DNA of 64,000 nucleotides from assembly GCA_937925605.1 (NCBI GenBank), contig CALALV010000138.1:14746-78745 (forward strand). The letters run 5' to 3'. Shown here one piece after another: positions 15,479 to 25,246 of this stretch (within the stretch, counting starts at the first letter, position 1; each line of letters starts with the position of its first letter). This DNA is from an uncultured Woeseia sp. (GTDB lineage: Bacteria; Pseudomonadota; Gammaproteobacteria; Steroidobacterales; Woeseiaceae). The notes beneath the pieces are model-generated. The model searched no databases. It was not told the DNA's origin and saw only the letters and a list, made by a program, of their open reading frames with translations. A program made the position numbers and the translations under genes.

Positions 15479-16942
15479 GTGTACGAGAATAGAATCGGCA
15501 TGCTCGCCGCAACGCTGGCCCTGTTGCTGATGTCGACGGCCGGGCTGGCGCAAGATACGCAAAGCGAACCGGATCTCGTCGGCGTAGTGAGCGGCTCGTG
15601 GGTAGACAGGGACGCATGGGAGCTGGTCATGAAAGCGGACGAGACCTCGCTCGTGCGCTTCCGCGGCGTCGACTATTTCAAGGTGACCCGGCATGTGCGG
15701 GGAATCCCCGGCCCCGGATCTGTCACGGAGTGGTACCGGGTCGAGAGCGTCGAGCATCCGTCACGTCCGTTCAAAACTCTCGTACCTGCCCAGATCTCCA
15801 ACGACGAGATCGCACGGCTCGAAGCGATGCAGCAATTCGGCGGGACTCGCGAAGAACTCCGGGCAGCATTCGAAAACGCCAGTCTCGCATCTTCGATGCT
15901 CGGCAGGCTTATCCAGGAAGAGTCCGGCCTGTTCCAAAATGACGTTTACGGCAATAGCTGGGAAGAGTTCGAACAATTCCACTTGAACCCCTGTGTGCCT
16001 TACTCCGAGATCGAAGCGGCAAGATCGGATCCCAATTCCGTTCCGCAGGCCCTCCGCTTCGGCATGAGTCCCGCCGCCTGGATGCTCGGTCCCGCCTGCT
16101 ACTACCAGGTGATGTCGACCCTGTTCGCCGAGGTACCGGAAGATACGGCGGAGCAGGCGAGGCGCCAGGTCGCCGACCGCCAGGCCGCCGCCGGCAACCT
16201 CAGGCTCGCCGGTACCGAGCAGGTCGGCGGGGCCCGCTCCCATCACCTGCGCCTCGACGGCATCGAGCTGACCCAGCCGGTCGAGGGCGGCAGCACGACG
16301 ATCCACGCGATCAGCGTCTGGCTGGATGCAGAGCACCTCGTGCGCCGCAAGCAGCGCATGGAGGGCGTCTCGCGCGTCGACGGCGAGGAGAAGGACTTCG
16401 TGCTGGAGACCGAGTTCGACGACTTCCGCAGCGTGCCCGGCAGCAACATGTTCGAGCCCTACCGCCAGGTGCTGCGCTTCGGCGGCACGATGACGCCCGA
16501 GCAGGAGGCGGAGGCGAAGCGCGCCGCGGCGGAGCTCGAGAAACTGGAGGCCCAGCTCGCGCAGATGCCCGCCGGCCAGCGCGCGATGATGGAGCGCATG
16601 ATGGGCGACCAGATGGAGCAGATCCGCTCGCTCGCCGAGGGCGGCACGGTCGAGGTCGAGTTCATTACGACGAACATCGAGGTCAACCCGGAGAACTTCG
16701 GCCTGAGCCCCGACCTCGGCCAGCCCGGCGGCACTATCGTTGTCGACGACGCGACCCTGATCCGCGCGATTCAGAGCGACCTCGATACGCTCGGCTACGA
16801 GCCCGGCGAGATCAACGGCGTGCTGACCCAGCCGACCGCGGTGGCGATCGTGAAGTTCGAATCGGAAAACGGGATGCCGGTCACCGGTCGCCCCAGTATA
16901 GAACTCGCGGACGCGCTCGCCGCCGCCGTCGCCAGCCTGTAG
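15479..16942 (+). CDS. Secreted protein with C-terminal peptidoglycan-binding domain
   Basis: Start chosen at GTG 15479 because GGAGGAGAG lies just upstream (487 aa); ATG 15464 would bury that site. Signal peptide cleaves near GLAQ. The large central region (about 30-420) is not recognised; it has a Glu/Ala-rich helix near 345-385 (TPEQEAEAKRAAAELEKLEA). The last ~60 residues are a PG_binding_1 module (LIRAIQSDLDTLGYEPGEING...AIVKFESENGMPVTG). It converges with a second gene that has a homologous module, indicating a related pair acting in the periplasm. Confidence 0.85.
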   Translation: MYENRIGMLAATLALLLMSTAGLAQDTQSEPDLVGVVSGSWVDRDAWELVMKADETSLVRFRGVDYFKVTRHVRGIPGPGSVTEWYRVESVEHPSRPFKTLVPAQISNDEIARLEAMQQFGGTREELRAAFENASLASSMLGRLIQEESGLFQNDVYGNSWEEFEQFHLNPCVPYSEIEAARSDPNSVPQALRFGMSPAAWMLGPACYYQVMSTLFAEVPEDTAEQARRQVADRQAAAGNLRLAGTEQVGGARSHHLRLDGIELTQPVEGGSTTIHAISVWLDAEHLVRRKQRMEGVSRVDGEEKDFVLETEFDDFRSVPGSNMFEPYRQVLRFGGTMTPEQEAEAKRAAAELEKLEAQLAQMPAGQRAMMERMMGDQMEQIRSLAEGGTVEVEFITTNIEVNPENFGLSPDLGQPGGTIVVDDATLIRAIQSDLDTLGYEPGEINGVLTQPTAVAIVKFESENGMPVTGRPSIELADALAAAVASL

Positions 16943-16960
16943 CGACGGCGGCGCTCGGCG

Positions 16961-17527
16961 CTACGGGGCCGGGTTGCGGCAGGCCTCCAGGTCGTCGGAG
17001 GTCAGCCCGAGGTCCCGGGCGGCGGACTCGAGGTCCGAGGCGGTCGCATCCACGCTGTACACGTCGCGAGCCGTCCGCGACACGCTCTGCGCGACCTCGT
17101 TGCTGCCGAAGCGTCCCGCGGTGCGGGTGACGGCCCGCATCAGCGAACCGAGCCCGCGCTTCTTCTTCTGCGACGCGCGAGCCTCTGCAAGCTTGTCCTC
17201 GATGCAGGCGCGGCGCGCGGCTTCCAGCGCCGCCGGGTCGGCGGCCGCTGCCGGCGCGGCGCCCGTTGCGTCGCCCGCGTCGAGCCTGGCCTTGATGACG
17301 CCCGCGAGCTGCGGGCTCGGCTCGCCGTCGATCGCGAGGCCGTTCTCGGCCTGGAACTTCGAGATCGCGATCGTCGTCTCGAGCGTGCTCTCGCCGTTGG
17401 TGGCGCCCGGCTGGTAGCCCAGCGCGGCGAGGTCCTGCTGGATCGTCCGCGTCAGCGGGTCGGCGGCGGCCAGCATCGGCAGCGACGTCGCGAGCAGCAA
17501 TGCGGTGGCAACGGTTCTTGCAGGCAT
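16961..17527 (-). CDS. Small secreted protein with peptidoglycan-binding domain
   Basis: 188 residues from ATG 17527, preceded by GGAGGAG. Signal peptide to about residue 20. Residues ~22-75 form a PG_binding_1-like module (RTIQQDLAALGYQPGATNG...AISKFQAENGLAIDGEPS) clearly similar to the C-terminus of the convergent gene. The C-terminal half is helical and Ala/Arg-rich with a Cys pair (RRACIEDKL, LEACRN). Probably anchors to the cell wall. Partner function unknown. Confidence 0.82.
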   Translation of the reverse strand: MPARTVATALLLATSLPMLAAADPLTRTIQQDLAALGYQPGATNGESTLETTIAISKFQAENGLAIDGEPSPQLAGVIKARLDAGDATGAAPAAAADPAALEAARRACIEDKLAEARASQKKKRGLGSLMRAVTRTAGRFGSNEVAQSVSRTARDVYSVDATASDLESAARDLGLTSDDLEACRNPAP

Positions 17528-17610
17528 GGGTATCTCCTCCATCGTGGCGACGGTTGTGTCCGGGTGCCTGTATTCAAAAGCGGATTGCGGGGGCCGCAAC
17601 CGCCAGCCCG

Positions 17611-20163
17611 TCAGCCGTCGGGCACGCGGCAGAGTTCGCGGTAGGTGGGGGACACGCCGCTGCCGACGAGCCGCTCGTGCGCTGCGGCCAGCAGCTCGTC
17701 GCCGGCCCGGACCTGTCCCTGGCCCTGCAGCGACAGCGCCACGAGGCACTGCGCGACGCCGACGACGAACGGCCGCTCGGCCGAGCGTTCGAGGATGCCG
17801 AGCGCCGTGCGGGCGCTGGCCTCGGCCGCGGCGTAGTCGGCGAGCCTGATCTCGGCATAGGCCCGCGACAGCATCGGGTAGGCGATGACGGCGTGGTCGC
17901 CCGGCAGCACGGCCCGGTAGATCTCGTAGGCCTGCTGGTGCATCGGGATCGATTCGCGGTAGCGGCCCGCGCGGGTCACGGCCGTGGCCAGGTTCTGGTA
18001 GCCGTCCGCGACGGCGCGATGCTGCTCGCCGTGCTTGCTGCGGCGGCGCTCGAGCACTTCCCGGTACAGTTCTTCCGCGCGCGCCGTTTCGCCCATGCGG
18101 TTGTAGAGAATGCCGAGGTTGTTGACCGTCGCGATCGTCAGTCCGTGATTGCGGCCAAGGTGCGCCTCGCAGATCCCGAGTGCCGCCTCGAACTCACGGG
18201 CCGCTTCCTCGTACGCGCGGCCGGCGGAGAGCGTCGACGCCCGCTGCGAACGCACGAGGCCCATCGACAGGCTCGTCTCGCCGTAGAGCGCCTTGGACAG
18301 GCCGGCTGCCTCGTCGATCAGCGCCAGCGACTCGTCGTTGGCCTCGAAGCGCAGCAGGTTGGCGAGCGCCAGCAGGGCCTCGATCAGCGGTTCCGCGTGT
18401 TCTTCGGGCGCGCGCCGTAACCGCGCGATGCCCTGCCGGTACAGCGGCTTCGCTTCGTCCGGTCTGCCCTCGGCGTTGAGCCGGGCCGCGTAGTCGACTT
18501 CAGCGATGCCGAGCCGCGTATCGTCATCGCCGTACAACTGCCGTGCCGTCGCGAGCTGCAGATCCGCGTAGTGCCCCGCCGCCTCGTAATCGCTGATCGC
18601 GCGGTACTGCTTCGCCAGCTGCTGCAGGCTCGCCAGCACCGGCTCGCTCAGCTCGCCGTGCAACTCGCGCTCGATGGCCAGTGCTTCCTCGCGCAGCGCG
18701 ATCGCTTTCTCGTGTTGGTCCAGGTTCGCATAGACGTCGGCGATTGACGCGAGCACGGATTCGCGCAGCTCGGGGTCGTCCAGCAGGTCCGTTTCCAGCC
18801 GCTGCCTGCCGAGGTCCAGCGCGTCGACGACGGTGATGTTGCGCCCGAGATCCGGGTCGGCGGGCCGGAACGGGTCCGGGCTCGCGAGCACGTCGATCAT
18901 GAACGCCTGCGCCGCCGCGAGCCGCTGCTGTTCCTTCTGCAGCTGCGCGTTGTAGCTGGCGAGCGTGTAGACGTAGCCGGCGACCGCCAGCAGCGCGAGT
19001 GCCGCCGCGGGCAGCAGCCACGGCTTGCGCCGGTGCAGCTTGCCGAGGCGGTAGCCGAGCGTGTCCGGCCGCGCGGTCACCGGGCGGCCGTCGAGGTAGC
19101 GCTTCAGGTCGCCGGCCATCTCGTCGGCCGATGCGTAGCGGCGCGACGGGTCCGGGTGCATCGCCTTGCCGATGATTGCGTCGAGGTCGCCGCGCACGGC
19201 CGCATAGCCGGGCTTGCCCTTCAGTGCCTGGCTCGGCGGCGGCGCACCGGCGTCCCGGTCTGCCAGCCGCGGCCGCGCGCCCGCCAGCAGCTCGTACAGC
19301 ACCGTGCCGGCCTGATAGATGTCCGAGGCCGTCGTCACCGGCTCGCCGGCCCGCTGCTCGGGGCTGGAGTAGCCGGGCGTCTGCAGCGACACGCCGGTGC
19401 GCGTCAGCGTCGAGGCGCCGGGCAGCGCGCCCGGGTCGAGCAGCTTCGCGATGCCGAAGTCGAGCAGCGTGACGTGGCCGTCATTCGACACGAGTATGTT
19501 CGACGGCTTGATGTCGCGATGCACGATCAGGTGCCGGTGCGCGTGGTGCAACGCGCCGAGCACGTCGAGGACCAGGCGTACGCGCTCGCGGACGCCTAAC
19601 TCGCGGTCGCGCGCGTACTCGGTAATCGTCTGGCCGTCGACGTATTCGAGTACGAGATAGGGCCGGCCGTCCTCGAGCGCGCCGCCGTCGAGGATGCCGG
19701 CGATCGCCGGGTGGTCGAGCGCAGACAGGATCTGCCGCTCCGCACGGAAGCGCGCGACGAGGTCATCGGTGTCGAGCCCGCGGCGCAACACCTTGAACGC
19801 GACGCGCTGGTCGTATTCACCGTCGTCGCGCTGCGCCAGGTAAACGGTCGCGAGGCCGCCGCGCGCGACGCGCCGCTCCAGCCGCCAGACGTCGACACGC
19901 AGCCCGGACAGGTCTTCCGCGACCTGCGCATCGCTCTCGTCGCCGCCGAGGACCTCCTGCAACAGGCGCTCGCGAACGTGACCAAAGCGTTGCCCGAGAG
20001 AGTCGTCGTCGGTCTCGGCGGCGGCGAGCAGGCGCCGCACGGTCTTCGTCAGCTGCGCGTCAGTGCCGCACTGTTCTTCGAGGTAGCGCTCGCGTTCGTC
20101 GCCGCGCAGCTCGAGCGCCGCTGCGAACAGCGCGTCGAGCCGCTTCGCGTCGTCCGGCGTCAA
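17611..20163 (-). CDS. Transmembrane serine/threonine protein kinase with TPR sensor
   Basis: 850 residues starting at TTG 20163, whose TG overlaps the sigma-factor stop (TTGA). Kinase domain ~95-360: glycine loop VARGGLATVYLA, Lys124 in VAFKVL, catalytic HRDIKPSN (Asp217), DFG at 235 and the APE-equivalent SPEQ. One transmembrane helix at ~382-400. The C-terminal ~440 residues are tetratricopeptide repeats (e.g. NLGILYNRMGETARAEELYREVLE), presumably outside the cytoplasm. This is the ECF-kinase layout common in Xanthomonadales-like bacteria, where the kinase is thought to control its linked sigma factor. Confidence 0.95.
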   Translation of the reverse strand: MTPDDAKRLDALFAAALELRGDERERYLEEQCGTDAQLTKTVRRLLAAAETDDDSLGQRFGHVRERLLQEVLGGDESDAQVAEDLSGLRVDVWRLERRVARGGLATVYLAQRDDGEYDQRVAFKVLRRGLDTDDLVARFRAERQILSALDHPAIAGILDGGALEDGRPYLVLEYVDGQTITEYARDRELGVRERVRLVLDVLGALHHAHRHLIVHRDIKPSNILVSNDGHVTLLDFGIAKLLDPGALPGASTLTRTGVSLQTPGYSSPEQRAGEPVTTASDIYQAGTVLYELLAGARPRLADRDAGAPPPSQALKGKPGYAAVRGDLDAIIGKAMHPDPSRRYASADEMAGDLKRYLDGRPVTARPDTLGYRLGKLHRRKPWLLPAAALALLAVAGYVYTLASYNAQLQKEQQRLAAAQAFMIDVLASPDPFRPADPDLGRNITVVDALDLGRQRLETDLLDDPELRESVLASIADVYANLDQHEKAIALREEALAIERELHGELSEPVLASLQQLAKQYRAISDYEAAGHYADLQLATARQLYGDDDTRLGIAEVDYAARLNAEGRPDEAKPLYRQGIARLRRAPEEHAEPLIEALLALANLLRFEANDESLALIDEAAGLSKALYGETSLSMGLVRSQRASTLSAGRAYEEAAREFEAALGICEAHLGRNHGLTIATVNNLGILYNRMGETARAEELYREVLERRRSKHGEQHRAVADGYQNLATAVTRAGRYRESIPMHQQAYEIYRAVLPGDHAVIAYPMLSRAYAEIRLADYAAAEASARTALGILERSAERPFVVGVAQCLVALSLQGQGQVRAGDELLAAAHERLVGSGVSPTYRELCRVPDG

Positions 20164-20738
20164 TCGCTTTCGCCCTCGAGCGCGGTGACGAGGTAGGCGC
20201 GCGCCCGCTGCCAGCTGCGCTCGACCGTGCGTACCGACAGGTCGAGCGCCTCGGCCGTTTCGCGCACGCTCAGACCGGCGAAGTAGCGGCACTCGACGAC
20301 CTGCTCCAGTTTCGGGTCGATGGCGGCCATGTCCTTTAAAGCGGCATCCATCGCGAGAACTGCCAGCGTGTCGTCGGTATTCGCGAAGCGCTCTTCCTGC
20401 AGCGTCAGCGGGGCGACGCCGCCGCCGCGTTTCTCGGCGTTGCGCTTGCGGGCATGGTCGACGAGCAGGTGGCGCATGACCGTCGCCGCGGCGCGCAGGA
20501 AGTGCGCGCGGTCGGTATATCGACTGTTGTTGCCCGCGAGCCGCACGAAGGCCTCGTGCACGACGGCGGTCGTGTTCAGCGTGTGGCCGGGGCGCTCGCC
20601 GGCGAGCTGGAAGTGCGCGAGCTTCTTCAGCTCCGGGTAGATCCCGGCGACGAGGCGTTCGAGCGCCCCGGCCTCGCCGCGGCCGACGGCGTCGAGCAGG
20701 TCGCTGAGCTGGCTGCCGTCTTGTTCGTCGTCACCCAA
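20160..20738 (-). CDS. ECF-type RNA polymerase sigma factor
   Basis: 192 residues, TTG start. Region 2 is seen in AVVHEAFVRLAG and DRAHFLRAAATVMRHLLVDHARKRNAEKRGG, and region 4 in LEQVVECRYFAGLSVRETAEALDLSVRTVERSWQRARAYL. The Arg/Lys-rich HARKRNAEKRGG segment marks the PF07638-like group usually encoded beside a protein kinase rather than an anti-sigma factor, as here. The stop codon overlaps the kinase start, so the two are translated together. Regulated genes cannot be deduced from the window. Confidence 0.94.
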   Translation of the reverse strand: MGDDEQDGSQLSDLLDAVGRGEAGALERLVAGIYPELKKLAHFQLAGERPGHTLNTTAVVHEAFVRLAGNNSRYTDRAHFLRAAATVMRHLLVDHARKRNAEKRGGGVAPLTLQEERFANTDDTLAVLAMDAALKDMAAIDPKLEQVVECRYFAGLSVRETAEALDLSVRTVERSWQRARAYLVTALEGESD

Positions 20739-20895
20739 TGCCGGCCATCCGTGGTCATGCGGATTGCCAATTACACTACGGGCTCAGGCAGGTGCAGGCA
20801 AGCGGCGCGGGGCCCCGTGGAACCGCATGTCGCCGAGCTGCAATTCGTCGCGAACGCCCTGTGCCGATGCCGCTTGGCACCCGGCCGCTATCGGG

Positions 20896-21450
20896 TCAGG
20901 TCGCGCCGGGCGTCGCCGGGATCGAAGTGCCGGGCCCGGCATCCCGGCCGCTCGTGGGGAATCGCTGGTAGGCCGGCAGCATGCTGTCTTCCTCCGCACG
21001 CACCCGGTTCACCAGCCACTCCACCCACTCCGCGAAGCGCGGGTTGTCGGTCTCGACGCGTGTATCCCGCACGAGGCGCTCGAGCTTGCGCCACAGTGTC
21101 AGCAGCAGTCCGCCGGTCAGTTCCTGCACGATCTGGAACGACGCGATGCGCCGCTTCACCAGCAGACCCATCGTTTCATAGGTCATCAAGACGGTCAGCG
21201 CCGATTCGCAGTGCCGGATTCCGAGCGCATCGAAGTCGGCTGCGCTCTTGCCGTCCGGCAGCGAGATCAGCGTCACGACCGCCCGGGCGAGATCGGGCTG
21301 CGTGAAGGACCGGCACAGGTCGGCCGCCACGCTGAAGCGCCGCCGGCGCCGGTACTCGATCAGCTGGATGACGCCGAACGTGGCGCCGGACACGAGCGTG
21401 AACGCGCCGATGATCTCGGCGATCGACGCGTAGGTTTGCAGGTCGTTCAT
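20896..21450 (-). CDS. DUF4760-like membrane-anchored protein
   Basis: 184 residues from ATG 21450 (an upstream start at 21486 adds 12 unconserved residues). One N-terminal hydrophobic helix (about 8-30) is followed by an Arg-rich stretch and a helical cytoplasmic domain, with ALTVLMTYETMGLLVKRRIAS and a conserved FAEWVEWLV near the end. This resembles DUF4760-type proteins of unknown function. It stands alone upstream of the VPS10/BNR gene. Confidence 0.7.
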   Translation of the reverse strand: MNDLQTYASIAEIIGAFTLVSGATFGVIQLIEYRRRRRFSVAADLCRSFTQPDLARAVVTLISLPDGKSAADFDALGIRHCESALTVLMTYETMGLLVKRRIASFQIVQELTGGLLLTLWRKLERLVRDTRVETDNPRFAEWVEWLVNRVRAEEDSMLPAYQRFPTSGRDAGPGTSIPATPGAT

Positions 21451-21718
21451 GGCTGTCGTCACTCGCGGAAAGGCCGGGACCGGCACCGGGAGCGAGAGCG
21501 TGAGTTCCGGGAGAAGTCCGTCACCACGATCGGGTGACCAGTCAATACGGTGCCGGACCGCGCGGGCCGGGCGGCGACTATTCTAGCCGGGAATAGCAGT
21601 TTTCGCGCCGCGTATCGCTGGGCCATCGCGGACGCCGCGCCGCTTGTCTCGCCCCCGGCGCGGCGTTACCTTGGTCCGTCAAACGAACGAACGCCATCCT
21701 GATCCGGGGGGATACCTG

Positions 21719-24700
21719 ATGCACCGCACCATCCGCCAGCTCGCACTGCTGGCCGTCGCCTTCGTACCTTTTGTCTCCGCACCCGCCACCGCCGTCGAGG
21801 AAAAACTGATCGACGGCCTCGAGTACCGCCTGATCGGCCCGTGGCGCGGCGGCCGCGTCACCGCGGTGACCGGCGTGCCCGGCAACGACCAGCTCTACTA
21901 CATGGGCGCGACCGGCGGCGGCGTCTGGAAGACGACCAACGCGGGCGCGACCTGGGAGAACATCTCCGACAAGCAGATCCCGGTCGGCACGATCGGCGCG
22001 ATTGCAGTCGCGCCCTCCGACCCGAACGTGATCTACGTCGGCACCGGCGAGGCGCCGATCCGCGGCGTCACGACCGCGCAGGGCGAGGGCCTGTGGAAGT
22101 CCACGGATGCGGGCAAGACCTTCACGTTCATGGGGCTGCCGAAGGCGGGGCAGATCGCGAAGATTCAAATCCACCCGACGAACCCGGACCTGGCGTACGT
22201 CGCGGTGCAGGGCCAGATCTGGGCGCCGAACCCGGAGCGCGGCGTCTACCGCACGAAGGACGGCGGCGAGAGCTGGGAGCAGGTGCTGAAGGTGAACCCG
22301 GACACCGGCGCGACCGACATCACGATGGACCCGACCAACCCGCGGATTCTGTATGCGGGCATGTGGCACCACGGGCGCAAGCCGTGGTTCATCAAGTCCG
22401 GCGGCGAGGGCGGCGGCATCTACAAGTCGACGGATGCCGGCGACACCTGGGAGAAGCTCGAGGGCGGCCTGCCGGAGCTGATCGGCAAGACCGGCATCGC
22501 GGTGCCCGCGGCCGATCCCTCCCGCGTCTACGCGATCATCGAGGCCGGCCCGGGCGAGGGCGGCCTGTGGCGCTCGGATGACTACGGCAATACCTGGAAG
22601 CTGATCAACGGCCACCGCGTGCTGTGGTCGCGCGCGTGGTACTACATCCACCTGGCGGCCGACCCGAACGACCCGGACACGGTCTGGGTGCTGAACACGG
22701 GCCTGTACAAGTCCACCGACGGCGGCAAGGACTGGACGCTGGTGAAGACGCCGCACGGCGACCACCACGACCACTGGATTAACCCGGACAACAGCCTGAA
22801 CATGATCAACGCGAACGACGGGGGTGCTACCGTCACGTTCGACGGCGGCAAGACCTGGAGCTCGATCTACAACCAGCCGACCGCCCAGTTCTATCGCCTG
22901 ATCACGGACAACCAGGACCCGTACCGGCTGTACGCGGGGCAGCAGGACAACTCCACCGTGTCGATCGCGAGCTACGCCTGGGACGGCGGAATCGGCGTGG
23001 ACGACTACTACGCGGTCGGCGGTGGCGAGAGCGCGCACATCGCGTTCGACCCGGACGACCCGACGCTGGTCTACGCGACGACGATCAACGGCACGCTGAC
23101 CGAGTACAACCACGAGAACAAGAAAGAGCGTTACATCATTCCGTACCCGGAGATGGTGTTCGGCAAGGACTCGAAGGATCTCAAGTACCGCGCGAACTGG
23201 AACCCGCCGGTGATCACGAGCCCGCACGATCACGACACGATCTACTACGGCACGCAGTACCTGCTGAAGAGCACGGACCGCGGCCTGAACTGGGAAGAGG
23301 TGAGCCCGGACCTGACGCGCAACAACCCGGAGCGCATGGGCCGGAACGGCGGCCCGCTGACGCCGGAGAACGTCGGCGCCGAGTTCTACCACACGATCTA
23401 CTACATCGTGGAGAGCGAGAACGCGGAGGGCACGATCTGGGTCGGCGCGGACGACGGGCTGCTGCACATCACGCGCGACGGCGGCGGGAGCTGGCAGAAC
23501 ATCTCACCGCCGCACAGGGGCGAGGCGATGATCAACGCGATCGAGCTCTCGCCGCACGCGGAAGGCACGGCGTACCTGGCGGTGACCGGCTACAAGCTGA
23601 ACGACTTCGCGCCGTACATTTACAAGACGACGAACTTTGGGTCGAGCTGGCGCCGCATCGACAAGGGCATCGCGGACGGCCACTTCGTGCGCGTCGTTCG
23701 CGAGGACCCGGTGGTGCAGGGACTGCTGTACGCCGGCACCGAGAAGGGCATGTACGTCAGCTACAACGACGGCGCCGACTGGCAGTCGCTGGATCTCAAC
23801 CTGCCGGCCGTGCCGATCACGGACCTGCGGGCGAGGGAAGACGGCCTCGCGGTCGCGACCCAGGGCCGCGCGTTCTGGGTGCTGGACGACGTCTGGGTGC
23901 TGCGCCAGGCCGCGGACGAACTCGCGGACAAGGCCGTGCACCTGTACACGCCGCCGACCTGGGCGATGGGCAGGCCGCGCGGCAGCGCCGGCGACTTCGA
24001 GGGCAGCAACCCGTCCGCGGACGTGCCGCTGTATTACTACATCAAGGATGAGCAGGACGAAGATGCGGAGCTGACGATCGAGATCCTCGACGCGAGCGGC
24101 ACGGTGATCCGCACGATGGCGAGCAAGGAAGGTCCGCAGGAGTTATGCGAGAAGGGCAACGAGGACCCGCGCCGCCCGATCGAACACAAGTACCCGAAGG
24201 TGGAGCAGGGCCTCAACAAGTGGGGCTGGAACATGAACTCCGAGGACGTGCCCTGCATCGACAACATCCTGCTGAACGGCGGCTACAACGGCCCGAGCGT
24301 GGCGCCGGGTGAGTACACGGCGAGAGTGACGGTTGGCGGTGCGTCGAGCGAGGCCAGCTTCACGGTCGTGAAGGACCCGCGCTCGTTCGCGACGGATGCG
24401 CAGATCGCGGAGTGGTCGAGCACGCTGGGCGAGGTCAAGGCGCTGCTGACGGAAGTGCTGACTACGCTCGACAACGCCCGCACGGCTCGACAGCAGATCA
24501 AGGACCTGATGGCGGCACATGACGATGAGGAATTGCACACGCTAGGTAAGCAGGCCATCGAGGGCATCAACGCCTGGGAGGAGGAGATCTACCAGCTCAA
24601 GTTCGAAACCTACGAGGACGAGGACGCGTGGGAGACGAAGCTGGAGGGGCAGTTACGGTTTTTGATGGACGTAATCGATGAGTCGGGGGCGCCGGTGACG

Positions 24701-24850
24701 GAGGGGATGAATATCCGCAAGGCGGATCTTGCCGCCGAATGGCGTCGGCGCCAGGGCGAGATGGGCGACATCACCGGCAATTACATCGCACCGATCAACC
24801 GCTGGGCGAGCAGCCGCGGTGTGGGGCATGTAATGCGGCCGGGCGGCTAG
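21719..24850 (+). CDS. Secreted VPS10/BNR-repeat beta-propeller protein
   Basis: 1043 residues from ATG 21719, preceded by a purine-rich GGGGGGAT. Signal peptide to about residue 24 (SAPATA). Repeated Asp-box/BNR motifs (GGGVWKTTNAGATWENIS, SADGGGEGGGIYKSTDAGDTWEKL-type, LYKSTDGGKDWTLV, LLKSTDRGLNWEEV, IYKTTNFGSSWRRI) build one or two sortilin/VPS10-like beta-propellers through residue ~740. An Ig-like segment (~790-900, ASGTVIRTMASKEG) and a C-terminal helical region follow. Often annotated as a glycosyl hydrolase, but no catalytic residues are evident. Likely binds or processes peptides or glycans in the periplasm. Confidence 0.93.
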   Translation: MHRTIRQLALLAVAFVPFVSAPATAVEEKLIDGLEYRLIGPWRGGRVTAVTGVPGNDQLYYMGATGGGVWKTTNAGATWENISDKQIPVGTIGAIAVAPSDPNVIYVGTGEAPIRGVTTAQGEGLWKSTDAGKTFTFMGLPKAGQIAKIQIHPTNPDLAYVAVQGQIWAPNPERGVYRTKDGGESWEQVLKVNPDTGATDITMDPTNPRILYAGMWHHGRKPWFIKSGGEGGGIYKSTDAGDTWEKLEGGLPELIGKTGIAVPAADPSRVYAIIEAGPGEGGLWRSDDYGNTWKLINGHRVLWSRAWYYIHLAADPNDPDTVWVLNTGLYKSTDGGKDWTLVKTPHGDHHDHWINPDNSLNMINANDGGATVTFDGGKTWSSIYNQPTAQFYRLITDNQDPYRLYAGQQDNSTVSIASYAWDGGIGVDDYYAVGGGESAHIAFDPDDPTLVYATTINGTLTEYNHENKKERYIIPYPEMVFGKDSKDLKYRANWNPPVITSPHDHDTIYYGTQYLLKSTDRGLNWEEVSPDLTRNNPERMGRNGGPLTPENVGAEFYHTIYYIVESENAEGTIWVGADDGLLHITRDGGGSWQNISPPHRGEAMINAIELSPHAEGTAYLAVTGYKLNDFAPYIYKTTNFGSSWRRIDKGIADGHFVRVVREDPVVQGLLYAGTEKGMYVSYNDGADWQSLDLNLPAVPITDLRAREDGLAVATQGRAFWVLDDVWVLRQAADELADKAVHLYTPPTWAMGRPRGSAGDFEGSNPSADVPLYYYIKDEQDEDAELTIEILDASGTVIRTMASKEGPQELCEKGNEDPRRPIEHKYPKVEQGLNKWGWNMNSEDVPCIDNILLNGGYNGPSVAPGEYTARVTVGGASSEASFTVVKDPRSFATDAQIAEWSSTLGEVKALLTEVLTTLDNARTARQQIKDLMAAHDDEELHTLGKQAIEGINAWEEEIYQLKFETYEDEDAWETKLEGQLRFLMDVIDESGAPVTEGMNIRKADLAAEWRRRQGEMGDITGNYIAPINRWASSRGVGHVMRPGG

Positions 24851-24901
24851 CGGGCAGGGCGGGGGGCCTGGCTTTACGGACGCACCCGCCCGCTTCACTG
24901 T

Positions 24902-25246
24902 CTACCTGCGCCAGGGCCCCGTCGACCGCGCGAGCATGGCCTTGTCGCTGGTATGGGATTCCTCGATCCGCCGGTTCATCTTCTCGATCAGCGGATTCGG
25001 GGAGCCGACCAGGCCGAACTTTTCGGCGAACTCCGGGCTGCTCTCTTTGAGCAGCTGAGCAATCTCGTCGCAGATTCCGCCGCCCCCGGGGTTGGCTTGC
25101 CTGGCCAACAGGTACAGCACCATCCCCTCGGTCGCGAAAGCTGTCTTCGCGGACTCGCTCGCATCGCTGCCAGGCGACCGACTCACTAACTCGTCCAGTC
25201 GTTGCCGGAGAGTAGCCGGATCGTAATCATTGGAGGAAAGGATCAT
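24902..25246 (-). CDS. Small soluble protein coupled to a membrane protein
   Basis: 114 residues, ATG 25246 overlapping the stop of the upstream membrane-protein gene (ATGA). Mostly helical and charged, with no signal peptide and no recognisable domain; a Gly-rich loop (NPGGGGICDEIAQLL) is the most distinctive feature. The overlap predicts stoichiometric co-expression with the membrane protein. Confidence 0.65.
   Translation of the reverse strand: MILSSNDYDPATLRQRLDELVSRSPGSDASESAKTAFATEGMVLYLLARQANPGGGGICDEIAQLLKESSPEFAEKFGLVGSPNPLIEKMNRRIEESHTSDKAMLARSTGPWRR

Noticed and set aside
21578..23467. A 629-codon minus-strand frame opposite the VPS10/BNR gene
   Set aside because: Antisense shadow rich in Arg and Val, with no domain.
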